Positions 1 to 8,365 of a DNA stretch of 19,015 nt are shown piece after piece; within the stretch, counting starts at the first letter, position 1, and each line of letters starts with the position of its first letter. A program made the translations under genes and the position numbers. This stretch comes from Micractinium sp. NFX-FRZ (Eukaryota; Chlorophyta; Trebouxiophyceae; Chlorellales; Chlorellaceae): the NCBI GenBank assembly GCA_029339195.1, contig JAPTJF010000678.1, positions 2,490-21,504 of the forward strand. The letters run 5' to 3'. Under the pieces are notes generated by a model. The model was not told where the DNA came from, did no database searches, and saw nothing but the letters and a program-made list of their open reading frames with translations.

Positions 1-10
1 TCAAGAAAGT

Positions 11-39
11 GGGGGGGGGGGGGGGGGGGGGGGGGGGGG
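11..39. repeat. Poly-G homopolymer, 29 bases
   Basis: An uninterrupted run of 29 G lies at the left edge of the window, just past the last visible exon of the dehydrogenase gene. It could be a true homopolymer in an intron, or a length-uncertain sequencing or assembly artefact. It prevents a reliable reading of the 3' end of the minus-strand gene. Confidence 0.9.
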
Positions 40-87
40 ATGACAACTTGGGGCAGAGGCATGAGTGCCGATGTGTGTGTGTGTCAC

Positions 88-2680
88 AAGATATCGGGTG
101 CTGGTCTTCATCACGTTGCACGCCTCCTTCTCAAAGAACTGCAGGCAGCGGGGTGCAGCCATGGGGGGCAAAACTTTTCTTGTTGGCGCAAGCAGAGCAT
201 GCTAGGAGGGCAGACAGGGTGGCTCGTCCCCACCGCAGGGCAGCTTTCGCGCGTGCCACAACCAGAACCTAGTGTGGTGGAGGAACGCACAGCACAGCAC
301 AGCACGGCACAGCACAGCGCAGCACGCCATCCCATGGCTCCCCTCTGCACAGACCTGCAGGAATGCGTCGCAGCGGCGCTGGCGATCCGGCTCGCTTGCA
401 ATGCGCACGCGGTCAAACTGCATGTTCAGGCCAGACCAGCTGCCCTTGCCTGCGGGGAGGCAGGGGCGGGGGCGAAGCGGTGTTAGCGCAAATGATGCTG
501 ATGCATGGCAGCCGTGCCGCCAAGAGCCGCAAAATCAGCACACATCAGACCATGAGCACCACCCTCCACCTGCCCACCCGCCTGGCCTCTTTGCCTACCC
601 AAGACAGGGCCGAGCATGGCGTGGGTGTGCAAGGTATTCACCTCCCAAGGCAGCTCTTGGCTAACACCCCGCCCAGCCAGGCCCTCAATATTCAATGCAA
701 GGATTCCGATAATTGCAGCTGCGGCTGGCAGCCCCGCCCAGCAGCCAGGCCACCAGCTGTGTGGGGTCCAGATGATAACATGATGATAATAAGATGATGC
801 CTCACCCGAGTCGGGGCCAAACATGGGGTGGGTGCACAGGACGTCCACCTCTGGGGGCAGCTCCCGCAGCAGCAGCCGCTTGGGGAACTCCTTGACGCTC
901 AGCACATCCACAAACAGGGTGGAGCGCTTGAGCCGCTGCACCGGCAGCGCCGCCAGCACCTGCGGGGGCGAAACCGAGTGGGCAACGGCAATGGCAAGTC
1001 ATCGTGCAGGGCAGCATGGGTGGGACAGCAGCTTGGTAAGTACGCCAGCAGGGTGCAGGATTCGAGCTGCTGCACCGGCAGCGCCGGGCAGGGTGCCGGG
1101 CAGCGGGAGGAAGGCAGGTGGGCCTGGGCCAGTGGTTGGGGGCTGCAGGCCGGCGTTTGAGGCTGGCAGACAGGCATGCACGCTGCGTGCTGCGCCCTCA
1201 AATGACCCTCCTGAGCCGTCACCCACGCCCCAGACCACACGCCCCCGCCCTGCTCCCCACGCACCGACTTAGTGAAAGAATGGAGGTTGACCACCTCTCC
1301 CCCTGCTGCCCCAGCCACTGCCCTCCCCATTGCACTCCCCTTTCCTGCTTCCCAGCAATGCTACATCAAGTGCAACGCACCGACTCCAGTGAGAGGATGG
1401 AGGTTGCCAGTATGACCACCTCTGGGTGCTCCTCACAAAAGTCGTTGGAGTCAGTGAAGTATCCCACCCCGATCTGGGCGGCCACGTCGTGGTAGGGGGA
1501 GCGCGAGGTGGCGATGACCTGGCACAGGGGGGTGGCAGCACAGCAGGCACAGCAGGCAGAGGGTTGGCAGCCACATCGTGGTAGCCGGGCGAAAGGTCAT
1601 GATGATTGAGCGAGGCAGTGTCGGAGGCGTGGCAGGGCAGGTGGGTTGCATGGGGAATAGACAAAGCTCGGCAGCAGCGCTGGGTTGTTGATCCCGCAAG
1701 CAGCGAGATGTAGGGTGTGGCTGCTCAACCTGACATGTGACCGCCATGTGACCTGCCATTCCACCCACCGGGCCCCCGCCTAGCCCCCGCCTGCACCCAC
1801 CCACCTCGTGCCCCGCCTGCACCATGCGCTTGGCCAGGAACTGGCCAAAGGTGCCAAAGCCCACAATGCCGATCTTCAGCCTGCAGGAAACCATGAGCAG
1901 CAGTGTCAGAGCCCACAGCGACAGTGAGCGCAGCACAGGGGAGAGCCAGCTGGCGGGTGGGCATGTGCCCAAGCCCATGCCTGCACGCAAAGCTCGGCGC
2001 TCTGCTGCTAGAGCTGCCCATACAAATGGGTGCTCCGCTGCCGACGTGCACCCGCTTGGGCGCACAGCTGCACCCCCACGCTGCACTGGCATAGGCATGG
2101 GTTGGGCATGTACTGCCCGGATGTGCCCGGCTGATTCTGGCTCTGCCCGGCTGCCTGCCCTGCTGTGCCCCATGGCTGCCCGCCCGTCCCCGCATGGCAT
2201 TCCTACAGCAGCAGGCGCACAGCAGCAGCAGCGGCACCCACTTGCTCTGCTGCGAGTGCTGCTGCCGCAGGCGTGCCTCTCGGTCAAATGAGAAGGCCGC
2301 ATCCAGAGCCATCACACGAGGTGCTGCAAGGACAGCCAGGCCGGGTGGTAACCAGGGGTGATTGGAGATTGCGCAGGTAGTGGCAAGCAGGGCGGATGAT
2401 GCCAGCACCAGGCTGTGAAGGTGGCAAACGGGCAGGCAGATGGGGCAGGAGGAGAGAAGGCAGCAGGCAGCAGGCACTCACCCTGGCCGCGCCTGCAGCC
2501 CCCGCTAAGCCCTCGTCGCGCAACCAGCGCCGCTCGCAGGGGGTTGCGCTGCCTGCAGGCTGGCCGCAACGCTGCCGCCTCTGCTGCTGCGCTGCTCACG
2601 GGTGCCCCGCCGTGCCGCTGGCGGCGGCTGGGCGCCGCCGCCGCTGGCGCAACCGGCCGCATGCTGCAGGACGCGGTCAT
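88..2680 (-). CDS. Arogenate dehydrogenase (TyrA family), plastid type, 3' end outside the window
   Basis: This enzyme oxidatively decarboxylates arogenate to tyrosine with NADP, the last step of plastid tyrosine synthesis. Exons in reading order are 2680-2482, 2323-2242, 1880-1805, 1518-1381, 959-806, 449-355 and 138 to about 88. All phases join, giving about 265 residues. Residues 1-66 are rich in Ala, Arg and Ser with almost no acidic residues, as in a chloroplast transit peptide. A helix read LDAAFSFDREARLRQQ precedes KIGIVGFGTFGQFLAKRM, which holds the GxGxxG nucleotide-binding loop. Next come TSRSPYHDVAAQ (the Arg after the second strand suits NADP), EVVILATSILSLES, LFVDVLSVKEFP and THPMFGPDSG with the family's catalytic His. 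KGSWSGLNMQFDRVRI, RRCDAFLQ and FFEKEACNVM follow, matching the plant order. The last exon end is a guess (donor near 88). The start at 2680 is the only upstream ATG giving a transit-like leader in phase. Prephenate dehydrogenase activity cannot be excluded, but plant-type motifs favour arogenate. Confidence 0.9.
284..327. repeat. Imperfect CAGCA pentamer microsatellite
   Basis: A run of imperfect five-base units (CAGCA with CGGCA and GCGCA variants) lies in an intron of the dehydrogenase gene, just downstream, in gene direction, of the exon ending at 355. It is ordinary replication-slippage sequence. Confidence 0.7.
597..657 (-). repeat. Decayed copy of the 3' edge of dehydrogenase exon 5 (intronic echo)
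   Basis: Hand alignment with 804-864 gives about 43 of 61 matches. Translated on the minus strand it reads QELPWEVNTLHTHAMLGP, against RELPPEVDVLCTHPMFGP in the real exon. It ends in a GT donor-like site (GG then GTAGGC), as the real exon ends in G then GTGAGG. It lies about 200 bases downstream of the true donor in gene direction. The stretch between the two has weaker similarity to the rest of exon 5, so this may be a whole-exon duplicate in decay. Confidence 0.75.
1043..1090 (-). repeat. Decayed copy of the 5' part of dehydrogenase exon 5 (intronic echo)
   Basis: The core aligns with the 5' part of exon 5 at about 32 of 38 bases. It reads LPVQQLESCTLLAYLP against LPVQRLKRSTLFVDVL in the real exon. 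It lies about 100 bases upstream of the true acceptor in gene direction. No good acceptor AG remains at its own start, so it appears non-functional. Confidence 0.8.
1258..1298 (-). repeat. Copy of the 3' edge and donor of dehydrogenase exon 4 (intronic echo)
   Basis: This matches 1376-1423 at nearly every position apart from one 9-base deletion and a few substitutions. It keeps the donor with its flank (TCG then GTGCGT). It lies about 120 bases downstream of the true donor in gene direction. Use of this second donor would add intron sequence to the message and break the frame. Confidence 0.85.
1565..1608 (-). repeat. Decayed copy of the 5' edge of dehydrogenase exon 4 (intronic echo)
   Basis: On the minus strand this reads DLSPGYHDVAAN against SRSPYHDVAAQ in exon 4. 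The best block matches 16 of 18 bases. It lies roughly 50-90 bases upstream of the true acceptor in gene direction. With the copy at 1258-1298, exon 4 has an echo of each edge in the intron next to that edge. Confidence 0.75.
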
Positions 2681-3147
2681 GGCGCGGCTTTGCTGGCGCG
2701 GGGCGCACTCCCACTGGGTTGTGGGGGGCGGCCAAGCGAGCTCAGCGTAGAGGTGACGCCACTGCTGAGGGTTCCCACTGCTTGCGGCCTCTGTAGCAAA
2801 CCTGGCGGGCTAATACCAGGTGCAATCGTTGGTAGGAGCCAGGAATGCACTGGGTTCCCCCAGCAGCTGCTGGCCCACCTGCAACCTGCCGCCACGTCGA
2901 CTGCATTTCACGGGCCTCATCGAGAGGAGCCGTATCGGACATCGGGGGCACTCCACCAATTCATCGACACACTCGACAGCCTCTCCCTGCCGCCCTCGAG
3001 AGAAGTCGCTTCCTGCTGGTCGACAGGCGCTTCAAGCGTTCTGCTTTCTGTGACGACCTGCTTCGTTTCTGTGCGAGGGACATCTGAGCAACGCGCCACA
3101 GGTCGGCAGCAGCAACAGCAGGCGGCAGGCACTAGCAGCAGCGCAGG
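2681..3147. promoter_or_regulatory. Divergent intergenic region between the dehydrogenase and RPB8
   Basis: This stretch of 467 bases separates two start codons that point away from each other, so it must hold both promoters and 5' UTRs. I see no convincing open reading frame or TATA box in it. It is less GC-extreme than the exons around 2890-3080. Regulatory elements cannot be named from sequence alone. Confidence 0.5.
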
Positions 3148-5055
3148 ATGTCAAAGTCACAACTACTAGAGGATATATTTGAGGTGCTGGAGAAGGACCC
3201 GGACGGCAAGAAGTTCGACAAAGGTGCGCGTGGACGGCATGTGCCACAGCATGCGGTCGGCGGCGGCGGCAGGCGGCCAGCAGAGTGAGCTGCACTCGGG
3301 TGTTTTTCTGTAGCCACTGCTGCAGTGGTGCTCTGAAGGGCATGCAATCCCATCCGGCCATGTCTGCAGCACTGGACACGCTCCCATGCGAGCTGCCGTG
3401 CTTCACCTCGCATCTCCGCCTCGCCCACTGCCCACCTGCCTTCACCTCCCTGCTGCCCGCGTGCCTGCACTTGCACCCTGCAGTGAGCCGCATCAAGGCG
3501 CGGTCAGACCTGTACGAGATGGACCTCACACTCGACATCAACGTGGATGTCTTCCCGGGTGCGTGTGCTGGGCTGGCAGCGCATCGCGGGTGCTAATGTC
3601 GGCTGTGCAGTGAGGCGTTGCACTCTCGCAGCGTGGCGCACACCCCCGTGCCCCGCGCTGCCTGCCCCATTCGCATGGTAGCATACGTGCGCTGGGCATG
3701 CTGGAGGCTTGCACTTGTGATTATGTGAAGCAAGCCTGCCTGCCTGCCTGCCTGCAGTGGAGGTGGGAGACAAGCTGGTCATCTGCCTGGCCAGCACGCT
3801 CAACCTGGACGGCACGCCCAGCAGCACAACCTTTGACGCAGTGCGCTGGGGGGCTGGGATGAATAGTGCTGGGGCTGGCTGGGGCTGATGCGCCGGCTGG
3901 GGACTGTCTGCTGGTAGAAGAGGCTCTTGGGAAGGCTGCTCTGCTTGTGGAAGTTCCCATCACAGGGCGCACATACCAACCCTGCAGCAAGCACGCGGCC
4001 CCGCCAACAGACAGCTGCTGCCGCTGCCAGCCCCGCGCTCACCGCCGGTGGCGACCCTGACGTCGCTGCACTGTGCCTATGCCATGCTGTGCCATGCGAT
4101 GCTGCAGTCGTTTGTGACCGGCAAGCGCACGCTGATGGACAACTTTGATTATGTCATGCACGGCAAGGTGGGTAAACAAGAATGTGTGCAAAGGGGCCTG
4201 GGTGGGGGAGTTGGTCAAGTCAGCGGTAGGCATATCAACTGTGAAGAGTTAAGCATCGCAACTTTGTACGTCAGCTGTTCGAGGGCAGCTGGGGCGAGAG
4301 CCGCCCGGGCGCAGGGCTGCTGCTGCCAGGTGCTGCAGCAGCTTTCTGGAGGCTGGACCTAGGAAACTGGTTGCGGTGGGGTGGGGGGTGGGGGGGTGAT
4401 GTTGCTGCCTGCAGTCGATGGCTGCCTGCTGCCGTCCCGCACACGTTCACCCTCAACACAGATGTCCCTCTTGCACTCACCGATGTGTCCCTGCCTGCCT
4501 GCCTGCCTGCAGGTCTTCAAATTCAAGGACAACTCATCCAGCGGGCAGCTCAAAGCGGATGTGAGTCACCGGCCAGCTGGGGGCGGGCGGGCGGGCGGGC
4601 ACTTTGGCCGGCTGGCTGCCTGGCCTGCTGCCTGGCTGATCGGCTGTTTGCAGCGCATGTTTGGCGATGCCTCTGAACCACCTGCCTGCTTGCCCAGCTG
4701 CTGCTGGCCTTGCCTGGATCCTTCACTCCCAACACCTGCCCCCTTGTGTGCACATGCCCCCTTGCTTGCCCCCTCAAGTGTGCACATTTGCTACAGCTAG
4801 CAGGCTGCTGTTGCAGCTGAAGGCGGCCTGCCCCCTCCCGCAGGTGTACGTGAGCTACGGCGGGCTGCTGGCGCAGCTGACAAGGGGCTTCTTGCCACCC
4901 TTTTCCTCACCCCTTGCTCTTGTTGTCGTCCCTTGAAACTGCAGGTGTACGTGAGCTACGGCGGGCTGCTGATGCAGCTGACCGGCGACCCCAAGCGGTT
5001 GGAGGAGCTGGATGTGGACCAAAACATTTACCTGCTCATGCGCAAGGTGGCGTGA
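3148..5055 (+). CDS. RPB8: RNA polymerases I, II and III shared subunit RPB8 (RPABC3)
   Basis: RPB8 is a small OB-fold subunit shared by the three nuclear RNA polymerases. Six exons join in phase: 3148-3223, 3484-3558, 3758-3840, 4108-4167, 4513-4560 and 4945-5055. They give 150 residues, the usual family length. The protein opens with LLEDIFEVLEKDPDGKKFDK, then VSRIKARSDLYEMDLTLDIN and VGDKLVICLASTLNLDG. The hallmark NFDYVMHGKVFKF and VYVSYGGLLMQLTGD follow, then a C-terminus of the type YLLMRKVA. These are family landmarks in family order. The ATG at 3148 begins immediately before the conserved EDIFEV segment, so the start is secure. Introns are 199-384 bases and several end in CCTG-repeat plus AG. 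The last intron holds a near-identical copy of the start of the final exon (4840-4881). Confidence 0.95.
3733..3757 (+). repeat. CCTG repeat forming an acceptor tract in RPB8 intron 2
   Basis: Tandem CCTG/GCCT units run directly into the acceptor CAG of RPB8 exon 3. A second such tract precedes exon 5, ending at 4512. Similar tracts occur in other introns of the window, so the tetramer appears to serve as a polypyrimidine-like acceptor context. Confidence 0.7.
4240..4282 (+). repeat. Possible decayed copy of the 3' edge of RPB8 exon 4
   Basis: The segment starting AACTTTG and continuing TACGTCA resembles the exon 4 end (AACTTTGATTATGTCA), about 100 bases downstream of the true donor. Only short blocks match. 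It is listed because it sits where the stronger echoes sit, but chance is possible. Confidence 0.35.
4840..4881 (+). repeat. Near-identical copy of the acceptor and start of RPB8 exon 6
   Basis: 40 of 42 bases match 4941-4982, the true acceptor plus first codons of the last exon, at a spacing of 101 bases. The copy has its own acceptor (CCCGCAG) with a better pyrimidine tract than the true one. It reads VYVSYGGLLAQLT in the correct phase. Reading on past the copy would give an alternative hydrophobic end and a stop at 4934-4936. Just upstream, 4805-4825 (reading LLQLKAA) resembles either the exon 5 end (GQLKAD) or the GLLMQL segment again. Confidence 0.9.
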
Positions 5056-5679
5056 CGACCACAGCACGCACAGCGCGGCGTGGGTCGAGCTCAGCACGCA
5101 GCAGCACGGGGCGTGGCCGTGGCGTGGTGCAGACCAAGGCATTTGCCTGCTGGCGCGCGGCAGGGTGGCGCCTGGACGAGTCACTACTCGGAAGGGCCGC
5201 AAGCCCTGCTCGCTCACAGACGCCAGCCGTTGGCGTGAGCACGAGTGGAGCAGGCAAGCAGCAGCGGCGGCGTGAGCCAGCCAGGCTAGCAGCGGGTTGA
5301 GTGAGCGGCACTGGCTGCAGCTGCGGTTGCACTGCTCAACATGCAGCACCGGCATGCTGCCCCGCCGTGGTTATGCTGTGCAGTACTTGTGTAGCACCCG
5401 ACGTGTGCCCGGTCTGGCCTGGTGGCCAGACACTCTGCTGCCCTCGCGCACTCCTGCCACTGTGTTGTGACAACAGCAAGAGTGCTGCAGAGATTGATGC
5501 AGGTGCTGCCATTCAAAGGAGAGCAAGCATGTGGGTCGAGGTTCTGGCATGATTCACAGTGAAAGAGGAAGCAGAGACGGGCAGTGGGCAGTGCAGCAAT
5601 TCCTCCAACTACCCAGTTGGTTCATCCTGCACCTGCACAGCGCCCTTGTGCTGCAGCCGCCGCGCATGGTGGCAGCTCT
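5056..5679. other. Convergent intergenic region, 3' UTRs
   Basis: This is 624 bases between the RPB8 stop and the stop of the minus-strand membrane gene. It should contain both 3' UTRs. I found no TGTAA polyadenylation signal on either strand by eye and no convincing coding region. Small GCAGC-rich runs are present. Confidence 0.6.
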
Positions 5680-7436
5680 TCACTCCGCGCCCTCGCTGGG
5701 CGAAGGCGCGCAGAGGAAGGCGCACCAGTCCCAGCAGGCCGCCAGCAGCAGGCCGCCCAACAGGCACGTGTTGAGGCTGCCGCCCCCCAGGGTGCCCCAC
5801 CAAATGCTGTCGTACATGGTCGCCTGCAGGCCGCGCAGCAGCGGCAGCCCCACCTGCCAGCGCTGCTGCTGGTGGTGCTGAAACAGGCGGGCCTCGGAGA
5901 CGGCGTGCATCAGCAGCGGCACCTGCAGCGGGAGGGGCAGGCGGGAGCGACTGGGGTGGCTTGCAAGGGCGCCGGCGCCTGCAGCCTTCTCGCTGCCACA
6001 AGCAACGCGTGCGTCGCTGCTGGCTGCATCCCATCCCTTCAAGCGTCCGCCCCGCTCCGCCCCCCCCGCCCCCACACTCACCAGCATGCCCACCGACAAC
6101 TGCAGGAAGGTGAGGATGGCTGCACACTGAGCGGCCTCGTCTGGGCGGGTGAAGGGGGCGACAGGCAAGGGCAGCACGAAGCTGAGGGGGCTGAGCAGGG
6201 TGTAGATGTGGCGTGTGTGCGCGTGTGCCGCGGGGTGCGCCAGCGGGGCGGCAGCGCAGATGCCGGCGTTGAAGGGCCAGGCGGTGACCGCCACTGCCGC
6301 CTGCACGGCAGCGCCCAGGCTGCAGCAGCGCGGGTGGGCAAGGGGAGCGTGTCAATGCACACTGGTGGCGACAGCTGCATGCCTGTGTGCGCCCCCCGTG
6401 CATGTATGCGTGTGCATGCAATGCAGTACAAGCCACCCAGTACGTGTGGTGCCGCGCGCCACGGACCCACCCGAGGCGCACGCACATGGACAGCGACACG
6501 AGTGCCATCCAGACCGCGCCGCTGGCAAAGAGCAGCAGCGCCACGTGCACCGCCAGCGCAAGCGCCGCAGAGCCCGCACCATCCTCTGTGGTTGCCCTGG
6601 CTGGCACGATAAACAGGCCCAGCAGGTGGCGCATCTGGATCCACCCCAGGCCCAGCCCGCAGGAGAACAGGGTGAGCAGTGCCGCCGGCAGCTCACGCCA
6701 GCGGGTGAAGCTTGCAGGCGACAGCTCCTGTGAAAATGGCAGGCAGGACATGGGGAGGGGGCGGCTTCAGAGCGGGCGGCTGCCAGCGCAATTTCAATTC
6801 AATCAATCGGCTGCCAGCGCAGGCGTATGCACAGGGCACCCTTTGGCAGCTGCGGCAAGCCGGCGAGCGCGGGGAGCGTTCCTTGCCTGCCAGGCGATGC
6901 TGGCAGTTGCTGCCAGCGAGTATGAAGCCAGCCAAGCTATGATCAGGGGTGTTGCCAGGTGCCGGCCGCGAATCAGCGCTCCCGCAGTGGCCTGTACAGC
7001 TGGGGGGCAGGAAAGGGAGGTGAGGGGGCACAGTGTGACAACAGGCACCGCGCCATCAACACGCCCACCCCTCCATGCCACCCAAACACGCGGCAACAAT
7101 CAGTAACCTTTCCAAGGGCAGTCACGCTGCATCGCACAACGAGGCACGGTTACTGGCAGGCGCAAGTGCTGAGAGCTGGCGGGGGTGAGTGGGTAGCTGC
7201 CGGCGCGCCGTGCGCGGCGCCACCCCTGCCTGTGCGGCGCCACTCACCAGGGCCAGCCAGATCGCTGCACGGCCCTGCGGGGCGCGAAGCTTGTTCAGGC
7301 GTGAATGGAAGCTGTTGTCGGGGAGCGCAGGAAGAGAGACTAGGCCTCGGACGGGCAGGGCAAGAAAAACAGGCACCTCCCCCTCTCCTGACCGCTCCTC
7401 TGGTCCCACAGGCTCGAGACCTCCAGCAGCCTGCAT
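5680..7436 (-). CDS. Multi-pass membrane protein of unknown function, copy A
   Basis: Family not recognised. Proposed exons are 7436-7248, 6991-6887 (or to 6833), 6727-6471, 6319-6082 and 5922-5680, all joining in phase to give 343 or 361 residues. Exon 2 ends either at a GC donor (CAG then GCAAGG) or at a later GT donor. Hydrophobic segments likely to span membranes include PLIIAWLASYSLAATASIAW, ELPAALLTLFSCGLGLGWI, ALALAVHVALLLFASGAVWM, AAVQAAVAVTAWPF, AAILTFLQLSVGMLVPLLM and CLLGGLLLAACWDWCAFL. A conserved loop reads VSEARLFQHHQQQRW and another MYDSIWWGTLGGGS. The last three exons are closely matched by copy B at the right end of the window, with an identical 238-base middle exon length and the same splice phases, which supports the model. 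The ATG at 7436 is preferred because a related ATG and exon start occur in relic C. An internal ATG at 6751 would give a shorter form. Confidence 0.75.
5957..5987 (-). repeat. Echo of the last-exon 5' edge in copy A, partly shared with copy B
   Basis: On the minus strand, GCTGCAGGCGCCGG and on to GCAAGCC matches the true acceptor and exon start (GCTGCAGGTGCCGC to GCACGCC) at about 21 of 28 bases, some 40-65 bases upstream in gene direction. Fifteen bases of this piece (5957-5971) are identical in the same intron of copy B (18269-18283), although most of the rest of the two introns does not align by eye. Confidence 0.65.
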
Positions 7437-7485
7437 TCTGTAGCTCCTGAAGGTTGTCAAGTTTCAGAGAAGTATTTTTGTGACA

Positions 7486-7517
7486 GGGCGGGATAACGTG
7501 ATTTCACGTTATCGCCC
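7486..7517. repeat. Hairpin: GATAACGTG stem with GGGC/GCCC clamp
   Basis: GATAACGTG (7492-7500) and CACGTTATC (7505-7513) pair perfectly around an ATTT loop. GGGC (7486-7489) pairs with GCCC (7514-7517) beyond a two-base GG bulge. The stem has 13 pairs. It lies 50 bases upstream of the copy A start codon, within its putative 5' UTR or promoter. Confidence 0.85.
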
Positions 7518-7523
7518 TTCTTC

Positions 7524-7559
7524 AGCTCTAAGGTTGGCACCGAGCTCTAAGGTTGGCAC
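7524..7559. repeat. 17-bp tandem direct repeat in the divergent promoter
   Basis: AGCTCTAAGGTTGGCAC occurs at 7524-7540 and 7543-7559 with two bases between, a 19-base period. It follows the hairpin directly. The pair could be a doubled protein-binding site or a slippage duplication. Confidence 0.85.
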
Positions 7560-8365
7560 TCTGCCAGAAAGTTTTCAGCATTCGGACCCTTGGATTTGTC
7601 CTTGGATTGTCCTCGGAACAAGGGAGGTGCCTCCCACGTATGCGGCATCCCTCCCGGCGCCTTGCCGCCCTACTGCGTCCTGCTTCCATGCACCTCCCCT
7701 TCCACTCTAGTACCCTCCCTAGCCGGCTTGTTGAGCGCCCTGCATGTCACCAACCGGCTGCGCGTTGATGAATGATGCCATTTTAGGCAGCTTAACTACA
7801 ACACTGAATGGATGTTGAGCCCACGGCTGCCGGCACAGGCAGATCCCCCTGCGCTGGGTTTACGAGCTTCGAGTGGATCGGGCTTACACCCAAGGCCTAG
7901 GTATATCTCTGCATCGACTGTTATAATCATTCACATCCCCGCATTAGCTTCTGCCCAAGGCAGACAATGCGCAAGAGAAGCACGCCAATCAGCAGCCGGC
8001 CACATCCACCAGGCGGCAGTCATGTATGTACTCAGCAGACCCCACGCATCTACTTACCAGACCATACCTACAAGCCTGACAAGACCCGTACAAAACATTT
8101 AATCAATCATGGCCATCTAAATTTTGAAAGTAAAACCCTGCTTCCCTGCCCTGCCTCTTCGCCGCCGCCCCAGCAGGCAGAGCAGGGCGCTCGCTGAACA
8201 CGGCCGTTGTATCTCGGGTGTTTCGCAGTGCGCCCTACACTGCTTGTGTCGCCTTTACAACAAGGCGCGCGCCCTGCAGGGCTTCACTCGCCCATTCCAT
8301 CCCTCCTGCGCGCTTGCACGGATCGAAGCAATGGCCTCCCAGGCAGTGTATGCACACGCAACATC

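Larger units (their letters stand above)
7437..8365. promoter_or_regulatory. Divergent intergenic region between copy A and the LRR-like gene
   Basis: These 929 bases separate two genes read away from each other and must contain both promoters. The part around 7890-8130 is AT-richer than the rest of the window (for example TTATAATCATTCAC near 7920). It also holds a 13-bp hairpin and a 17-base tandem direct repeat, described separately. No credible coding exon was found. Confidence 0.5.

Noticed and set aside
111..486. Several overlapping open frames at the left end, on both strands
   Set aside because: They are products of high GC content and the CAGCA repeat. The minus-strand dehydrogenase exon at 355-449 explains the only conserved segment.
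1451..2477. Long minus-strand open frames of 250-283 residues
   Set aside because: They run through introns. Only the parts with GFGTFGQFLAKRM and the neighbouring exons fit the dehydrogenase. The rest has no family resemblance and falls in another frame or in intron.
2324..2481. Echo of dehydrogenase exon 2 in intron 1
   Set aside because: A faint resemblance around an acceptor-like CTTCACAG was seen on the minus strand, but it matches at only about the level expected by chance.
5584..6612. 342-residue plus-strand open frame
   Set aside because: It is the antisense shadow of the membrane gene. The minus strand has hydrophobic helices, conserved phases and a paralogue.
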